Below are positions 58,501-64,000 of a stretch of DNA of 64,000 nucleotides, piece by piece; position 1 is the stretch's first letter, and each line of letters begins with the position of its first letter. A model generated the notes under the pieces. The model saw only the letters and a list, made by a program, of their open reading frames with translations. It was not told where the DNA came from and searched no databases. This DNA comes from Mesostigma viride (lineage: Eukaryota; Streptophyta; Mesostigmatophyceae; Mesostigmatales; Mesostigmataceae): positions 8,235,978 through 8,299,977 of the forward strand of contig RPFO01000213.1 of assembly GCA_009746045.1 (NCBI GenBank), written 5' to 3'. A program made the translations under genes and the position numbers.

Positions 58501-59940
58501 ATATTAAGGCCCGCTGCCAAGCATGCACTCACATATGAAGGCCCTCTGCCAAGCAGGCACTCACATATTAAGGCCCGCTGCCAAGCATGCACTCACATAT
58601 GAAGGCCCTCTGCCAAGCAGGCACTCACATATTAAGGCCCTCTGCCAAGCATGCACTCACATATGAAGGCCCTCTGCCAAGCATGCACTCACATATGAAG
58701 GCCCTCTGCCAAGCAGGCACTCACATATTAAGGCCCTCTGCCAAGCATGCACTCACATATTAAGGCCCGCTGCCAAGCATGCACTCACATATTAAGGCCC
58801 GCTGCCAAGCATGCACTCACATATGAAGGCCCTCTGCCAAGCAGGCACTCACATATGAAGGCCCTCTGCCAAGCATGCACTCACATATTAAGGCCCGCTG
58901 CCAAGCATGCACTCACATGATGGTGGATCTGCAGCGCCCGCTTCATCACCTCCGGGTTCCACTCCCACAGGGACGTGGACCCCTCAATATCTGCACCCAT
59001 GCGCGGGATGAACGGCGGAAAAGTAGGATTGAGGAACACGAAAGCATGAGCGACGAAAGAATGCAAAAAAAAGCAAAGGGGGAAAAAGAGGGGGAAACGG
59101 GAGGGAGGGCAGCAACACAGAAAAGTACTACTTTTGAGAGTAAGACTATCAACAAGAAAGTTTCTGAAACGTATGAACTATGAGCACGTCTTACTTGCCA
59201 CGGTTGTATGGACTTAATAAATAATATATAAAAATAATAAAAGCTGGCCATTGGCTACAAGCTGACACAAATATGACTATCGACGATGGCGGGCAGCCCC
59301 TTTACCCCACACCCCTTCGTACCCACCCATACTTCATAGGCCTTTTCTTCTCATTTCTCAAGGTACCTGTGACGACGGCGGCAATGGGCATGTTCCTCGC
59401 CGGCGGCTCCTTCTTTCGGATGAACGACTGCATCATCAAGTCGCGCGTGCGGCGCCGCGGGTTCATCGCCAGCAGGCGCCGCCCCGCCAAGAATAGCACA
59501 AATGCCAGCGCGAGGAGACCCACCCCGCCACACAGGAACACGAGCAGCAGCACGCGCGCCAGGGAGCTGCCGCTGTCCACTCTGTCCTCGCAGTAGACAC
59601 CTTTATAGCCCGACCCGCACACGCACTGGCCCAGCGTGGGGTCAAGCACACGGGAGAACTCGCACGTCCCGTGGCCAGAGCACACGGGGGCGTCGGGGAC
59701 CCCCTTCAGCGCAGGGACCACGCAGCTCAGTGAGCGGTCGCACAAGGGGTAGAATTGGCCCAGCCGCTGCGGCTGCACGCCGCGAGTCATCCCAGAGACC
59801 TCGCAGAAGGCGCGACGGGAGAAGTTGCGCGGCAGCTGGTCCGCGCGCAGCAGCCGGTGGGTCCCTACCGGCTCGAACGACTCCCCCGTTTGCTGCTCGA
59901 TGCCAGCGATGGTGGCCACCAGGTACATGGCCAGGTAGGG
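52570..59940 (-). CDS. Transmembrane nucleotide cyclase with EGF-like module and two cyclase domains (partial, 5' end missing)
   Basis: Six exons, minus strand: 59940-59367, 58990-58917, 56641-56144, 55256-54781, 53791-53563, 53115-52570 (TGA). The internal introns have GT-AG ends and phases 1, 0, 0, 2, 0 that keep one frame of 798 residues. Residues 1-125 are Cys-containing ectodomain with an EGF-like module (CSGHGTCEFS, CVCGSGYKGVYCED); 128-151 form one TM helix; 185-400 are cyclase domain C1; 430-640 are C2; 750-798 form a coiled coil. C1 has metal-binding Asp192 (TDIEGST) and Asp235 (TEGDSF) but Glu and Ser where Asn and Arg are expected. C2 has Asn574/Arg578 (MNRAAR) but Tyr440 and Gly481 at the metal positions. 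The likely role is cAMP or cGMP synthesis at a membrane. The C2 specificity position is Glu477 (guanylyl-like) without the usual Asp partner, so the substrate is open. Confidence 0.85.
53465..53590 (-). repeat. Duplicated exon-5 end with splice donor
   Basis: CACCTTGAGGTCAAACTTGC then CCAGCTC at 53560-53586 (the true exon end and donor) is repeated at 53477-53504, with a further partial copy near 53396-53412 and a 25-bp AACAGACCGTGCACAGCCCT repeat between. A second usable donor therefore lies downstream in the intron. Confidence 0.75.
53822..54010 (+). repeat. Intronic tandem repeat, GGCTGTATCAGAAGGCCGTATT
   Basis: About four copies alternating with ACAATAATAACAGGCTGTATTAT, inside intron 4 of the cyclase gene, just upstream of the exon-5 acceptor in transcript sense. 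Confidence 0.9.
54155..54600 (+). repeat. G-run and (CCCCGC)n GC-rich low-complexity block
   Basis: A run of about 22 G at 54157-54178 and CCCCGCC-type repeats at 54340-54590, in intron 4. Apparent Pro/Gly-rich reading frames are artefacts. On the transcript strand the second block is G-rich, with G-quadruplex potential. Confidence 0.95.
55405..55515 (+). repeat. Intronic tandem repeat, about 33-bp unit
   Basis: Three copies of AACGATGCATTCAGAAA then AGGGGAAGAGAGTTGAGG in intron 3. Confidence 0.85.
56985..57200 (+). repeat. Intronic minisatellite, 32-bp unit ATACTACTATTGCTCTGCTT
   Basis: About six and a half near-perfect 32-bp units (TTGTTATGTTTCC completes each) in intron 2. A shorter pair of GTGATGTCTGCTTTGTTATG units precedes it at 56881-56980. 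Confidence 0.95.
57207..57240 (-). repeat. Duplicate of the exon-3 acceptor and first bases
   Basis: GCAGCAGCGTGCGGAGCACC then TGGCCTCGACAC matches the true boundary at 56631-56660 (GCAGCGTGCGCAGCACCTGG). A second weak copy is at 56785-56810. Confidence 0.7.
57785..58135 (+). repeat. Intronic minisatellite, 31-bp unit GATGAGCGTTGTATGGTAGT
   Basis: About eleven units (each completed by ATGAGAGATAG) in intron 2. The Ser/His/Tyr-rich open frames on the minus strand are translations of this repeat. Confidence 0.95.
58205..58916 (+). repeat. Intronic minisatellite, 32-bp unit containing a splice donor
   Basis: About 22 units of AGGCCCTCTGCCAAGCAGGC then ACTCACATATTA. On the transcript strand every unit reads TATGTGAGTGC..CTTGGCAG, i.e. 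a consensus 5' splice site and an acceptor-like CAG. The array starts exactly at the true donor of exon 2. Confidence 0.97.
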
Positions 59941-60139
59941 CTGGTGGGGGGTGGGAGGGTGGCGGGTTGAAGTGGGGAAGAGGGGAGGAGGGGCCGACAG
60001 GGGGGGGGGCGGGGGGTTGAGTCAGGGATGACTGGGGGAAGGGTGAGAAGGGGGGGAGGCGCGGACGAGCCCAGGGATGAACTAGCCCTGTCGTGCAGGA
60101 ATTCATGAGCACTATTCACAACATGGATGCCTGACCCCC

Positions 60140-63100
60140 AGCCTATTCCCTGTTCCTCGTCTATTCCCTGTTCCTACCCCTCCGTCTATTCCCTGTTCCT
60201 CGTCTATTCCCTGTTCCTACCCCTCCGTCTATTCCCTGTTCCTCGTCTATTCCCTGTTCCTACCCCTCCGTCTATTCCCTGTTCCTACCCCTCCGTCTAT
60301 TCCCTGTTCCTCGTCTATTCCCTGTTCCTACCCCTCCGTCTATTCCCTGTTCCTACCCCTCCATCTATTCCCTGTTCCTACCCCTCCGTCTATTCCCTGT
60401 TCCTACCCCTCCATCTATTCCCTGTTCCTACCCCTCCGTCTATTCCCTGTTCCTACCCCTCCGTCTATTCCCTGTTCCTCGTCTATTCCCTGTTCCTACC
60501 CCTCCGTCTATTCCCTGTTCCTCGTCTATTCCCTGTTCCTACCCCTCCGTCTATTCCCTGTTCCTACCCCTCCGTCTATTCCCTGTTCCTCGTCTATTCC
60601 CTGTTCCTACCCCTCCGTCTATTCCCTGTTCCTCGTCTATTCCCTGTTCCTACCCCTCCGTCTATTCCCTGTTCCTACCCCTCCGTCTATTCCCTGTTCC
60701 TCGTCTATTCCCTGTTCCTACCCCTCCGTCTATTCCCTGTTCCTCGTCTATTCCCTGTTCCTACCCCTCCGTCTATTCCCTGTTCCTCGTCTATTCCCTG
60801 TTCCTACCCCTCCTTCTATTCCCTGTTCCTACCCCTCCGTCTATTCCCTGTTCCTCGTCTATTCCCTGTTCCTACCCCTCCGTCTATTCCCTGTTCCTTG
60901 TCTATTCCCTGTTCCTACCCCTCCTTCTATACCCTGTTCCTACCCCTCCGTCTATTCCCCGTTCCTCCGTCTATTCCCTGTTCCTACCCCTCCTTCTATT
61001 CCCTGTTCCTCGTCTATTCCCTGTTCCTACCCCTCCGTCTATTCCCTGTTCCTCGTCTATTCCCTGTTCCTACCCCTCCGTCTATTCCCTGTTCCTCGTC
61101 TATTCCCTGTTCCTACCCCTCCTTCTATTCCCTGTTCCTACCCCTCCGTCTATTCCCCGTTCCTCCGTCTATTCCCTGTTCCTACCCCTCCTTCTATTCC
61201 CTGTTCCTTGTCTATTCCCTGTTCCTACCCCTCCGTCTATTCCCTGTTCCTACCCCTCCGCCTATTCCCTGTTCCTCGTCTATTCCCTGTTCCTACCCCT
61301 CCGTCTATTCCCTGTTCCTTGTCTATTCCCTGTTCCTACCCCTCCGTCTATTCCCTGTTCCTACCCCTCCGCCTATTCCCTGTTCCTCGTCTATTCCCTG
61401 TTCCTACCCCTCCGTCTATTCCCTGTTCCTTGTCTATTCCCTGTTCCTACCCCTCCGTCTATTCCCTGTTCCTTGTCTATTCCCTGTTCCTACCCCTCCT
61501 TCTATACCCTGTTCCTACCCCTCCTTCTATTCCCTGTTCCTACCCCTCCTTCTATTCCCTGTTCCTACCCCTCCGTCTATTCCCTGTTCCTACCCCTCCG
61601 TCTATTCCCTGTTCCTACCCCTCCGTCTATTCCCCGTTCCTCCGTCTATTCCCTGTTCCTACCCCTCCTTCTATTCCCTGTTCCTCGTCTATTCCCTGTT
61701 CCTACCCCTCCGTCTATTCCCTGTTCCTCGTCTATTCCCTGTTCCTACCCCTCCTTCTATTCCCTGTTCCTACCCCTCCGTCTATTCCCTGTTCCTACCC
61801 CTCCGTCTATTCCCTGTTCCTACCCCTCCGTCTATTCCCTGTTCCTCGTCTATTCCCTGTTCCTACCCCTCCTTCTATTCCCTGTTCCTACCCCTCCGCC
61901 TATTCCCTGTTCCTCGTCTATTCCCTGTTCCTACCCCTCCGTCTATTCCCTGTTCCTCGTCTATTCCCTGTTCCTACCCCTCCGTCTATTCCCTGTTCCT
62001 CGTCTATTCCCTGTTCCTACCCCTCCGTCTATTCCCTGTTCCTACCCCTCCGTCTATTCCCTGTTCCTACCCCTCCATCTATTCCCTGTTCCTCGTCTAT
62101 TCCCTGTTCCTACCCCTCCATCTATTCCCTGTTCCTCGTCTATTCCCTGTTCCTACCCCTCCGTCTATTCCCTGTTCCTCGTCTATTCCCTGTTCCTACC
62201 CCTCCGTCTATTCCCTGTTCCTACCCCTCCGTCTATTCCCTGTTCCTACCCCTCCGTCTATTCCCTGTTCCTCGTCTATTCCCTGTTCCTACCCCTCCGT
62301 CTATTCCCTGTTCCTACCCCTCCGTCTATTCCCTGTTCCTCTTCTATTCCCTGTTCCTACCCCTCCGTCTATTCCCTGTTCCTACCCCTCCGTCTATTCC
62401 CTGTTCCTACCCCTCCGTCTATTCCCTGTTCCTCGTCTATTCCCTGTTCCTACCCCTCCGTCTATTCCCTGTTCCTACCCCTCCGTCTATTCCCTGTTCC
62501 TCGTCTATTCCCTGTTCCTACCCCTCCGTCTATTCCCTGTTCCTCGTCTATTCCCTGTTCCTACCCCTCCGTCTATTCCCTGTTCCTCCGTCTATTCCCT
62601 GTTCCTACCCCTCCGTCTATTCCCTGTTCCTACCCCTCCGTCTATTCCCTGTTCCTACCCCTCCGTCTATTCCCTGTTCCTACCCCTCCGTCTATTCCCT
62701 GTTCCTCGTCTATTCCCTGTTCCTACCCCTCCTTCTATTCCCTGTTCCTACCCCTCCGCCTATTCCCTGTTCCTTGTCTATTCCCTGTTCCTACCCCTCC
62801 TTCTATACCCTGTTCCTACCCCTCCTTCTATTCCCTGTTCCTACCCCTCCTTCTATTCCCTGTTCCTACCCCTCCGTCTATTCCCTGTTCCTACCCCTCC
62901 GTCTATTCCCTGTTCCTACCCCTCCGTCTATTCCCCGTTCCTCCGTCTATTCCCTGTTCCTACCCCTCCTTCTATTCCCTGTTCCTCGTCTATTCCCTGT
63001 TCCTACCCCTCCGTCTATTCCCTGTTCCTCGTCTATTCCCTGTTCCTACCCCTCCTTCTATTCCCTGTTCCTACCCCTCCGTCTATTCCCTGTTCCTACC

Positions 63101-64000
63101 CCTCCGTCTATTCCCTGTTCCTACCCCTCCGTCTATTCCCTGTTCCTCGTCTATTCCCTGTTCCTACCCCTCCTTCTATTCCCTGTTCCTACCCCTCCGC
63201 CTATTCCCTGTTCCTCGTCTATTCCCTGTTCCTACCCCTCCGTCTATTCCCTGTTCCTCGTCTATTCCCTGTTCCTACCCCTCCGTCTATTCCCTGTTCC
63301 TCGTCTATTCCCTGTTCCTACCCCTCCGTCTATTCCCTGTTCCTACCCCTCCGTCTATTCCCTGTTCCTACCCTCCATCTATTCCCTGTTCCTCGTCTAT
63401 TCCCTGTTCCTACCCCTACGTCTATTCCCTGTTCCTCGTCTATTCCCTGTTCCTACCCCTCCGTCTATTCCCTGTTCCTCGTCTATTCCCTGTTCCTACC
63501 CCTCCGTCTATTCCCTGTTCCTACCCCTCCGTCTATTCCCTGTTCCTCGTCTATTCCCTGTTCCTACCCCTCCGTCTATTCCCTGTTCCTACCCCTCCGT
63601 CTATTCCCTGTTCCTCTTCTATTCCCTGTTCCTACCCCTCCGTCTATTCCCTGTTCCTACCCCTCCGTCTATTCCCTGTTCCTACCCCTCCGTCTATTCC
63701 CTGCTCCTCGTCTATTCCCTGTTCCTACCCCTCCGTCTATTCCCTGTTCCTACCCCTCCGTCTATTCCCTGTTCCTCGTCTATTCCCTGTTCCTACCCTC
63801 CGTCTATTCCCTGTTCCTCGTCTATTCCCTGTTCCTACCCCTCCGTCTATTCCCTGTTCCTCCGTCTATTCCCTGTTCCTACCCCTCCGTCTATTCCCTG
63901 TTCCTCGTCTATTCCCTGTTCCTACCCCTCCGTCTATTCCCTGTTCCTCGTCTATTCCCTGTTCCTACCCCTACGTCTATTCCCTGTTCCTACCCCTCCG
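60140..64000 (+). repeat. Minisatellite of mixed 25-bp and 18-bp units, continues past the window
   Basis: Units CCTACCCCTCCGTCTATTCC-CTGTT (25 bp) and CCTCGTCTATTCCCTGTT (18 bp) alternate irregularly for about 3.86 kb, with rarer variants (CTTCTATACC, CGCCTATT, CATCTATT). Stretches near 61490-61990 and 62800-63300 repeat the same order of variants, showing higher-order duplication. It lies upstream of the exon at 59940, probably in the preceding intron of the cyclase gene. Confidence 0.97.

Noticed and set aside
58205-58916. CRISPR-like array (regular 32-bp repeats)
   Set aside because: Units are contiguous with no unique spacers and no cas genes; this is an intronic minisatellite in a eukaryotic gene.
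59502-60020. 172-codon plus-strand Arg/Gly-rich ORF
   Set aside because: Antisense of the cyclase ectodomain exon, whose splice phases and EGF/TM features support the minus strand.

Overview
This window is eukaryotic nuclear DNA. It has GT-AG introns, very long microsatellites and minisatellites, and several layers of nested transposons. One long gene on the right codes for a transmembrane nucleotide cyclase. EGF/TM/tandem-cyclase proteins, Copia-like and APE-type LINE elements, TTAATTAA-tailed SINEs and repeat-filled introns together suggest a microalga, most likely of the green lineage (chlorophyte or prasinophyte). That is inference; I cannot name the species.

Left part (1-17 kb): a minus-strand, charged, coiled-coil, gag-like ORF lies back-to-back with a plus-strand degenerate retrotransposon pol. 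Pol is split by a 1,694-bp hAT-like insertion (3861-5554) with an exact 8-bp target duplication. Removing the insert joins the integrase half in frame to the protease/RT/RNase H half, giving the unusual order INT-PR-RT-RH. A second hAT-like unit (9422-16060) has CAGAGTGAGATC termini and the 8-bp duplication ATGAAGCT. It contains a nearly full-length but broken two-ORF LINE (11.1-15.95 kb, minus) and a remnant of a TTAA-type element. SINE and LINE 3' ends with (TTAA)n tails and a conserved hairpin recur through the window.

Middle (17-52 kb): accessory DNA almost throughout. It holds (GA)n, (TGGA)n and (GGTG)n/(GA)n arrays; ~108-bp and ~140-bp tandem repeats with a perfect 26-bp-arm palindrome; an ~880-bp tandem duplication; and a ~7.7-kb unit bounded by long inverted TGTGACA/TCACAAAATGTCA arrays (about 28.8-36.7 kb) that carries a small two-exon gene. 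A 2.3-kb TTAA-type element carries a PHD finger ORF, and a related 1,921-bp TTAA-type element has inserted cleanly into a LINE fragment. There is also a possible KDZ-like transposase remnant. No convincing host gene was found here.

Right part (52.5-64 kb): one minus-strand gene with six exons in the window, its 5' end beyond the right edge. All five internal junctions keep phase. The product has an extracellular region with an EGF-like module, one TM helix, two tandem class III cyclase domains and a C-terminal coiled coil. The two domains are complementary: C1 keeps both metal Asp residues, C2 keeps the Asn/Arg pair. The introns are filled with minisatellites; one array has amplified the 5' splice site itself, and the last ~3.9 kb is a 25/18-bp minisatellite probably lying in the next upstream intron.
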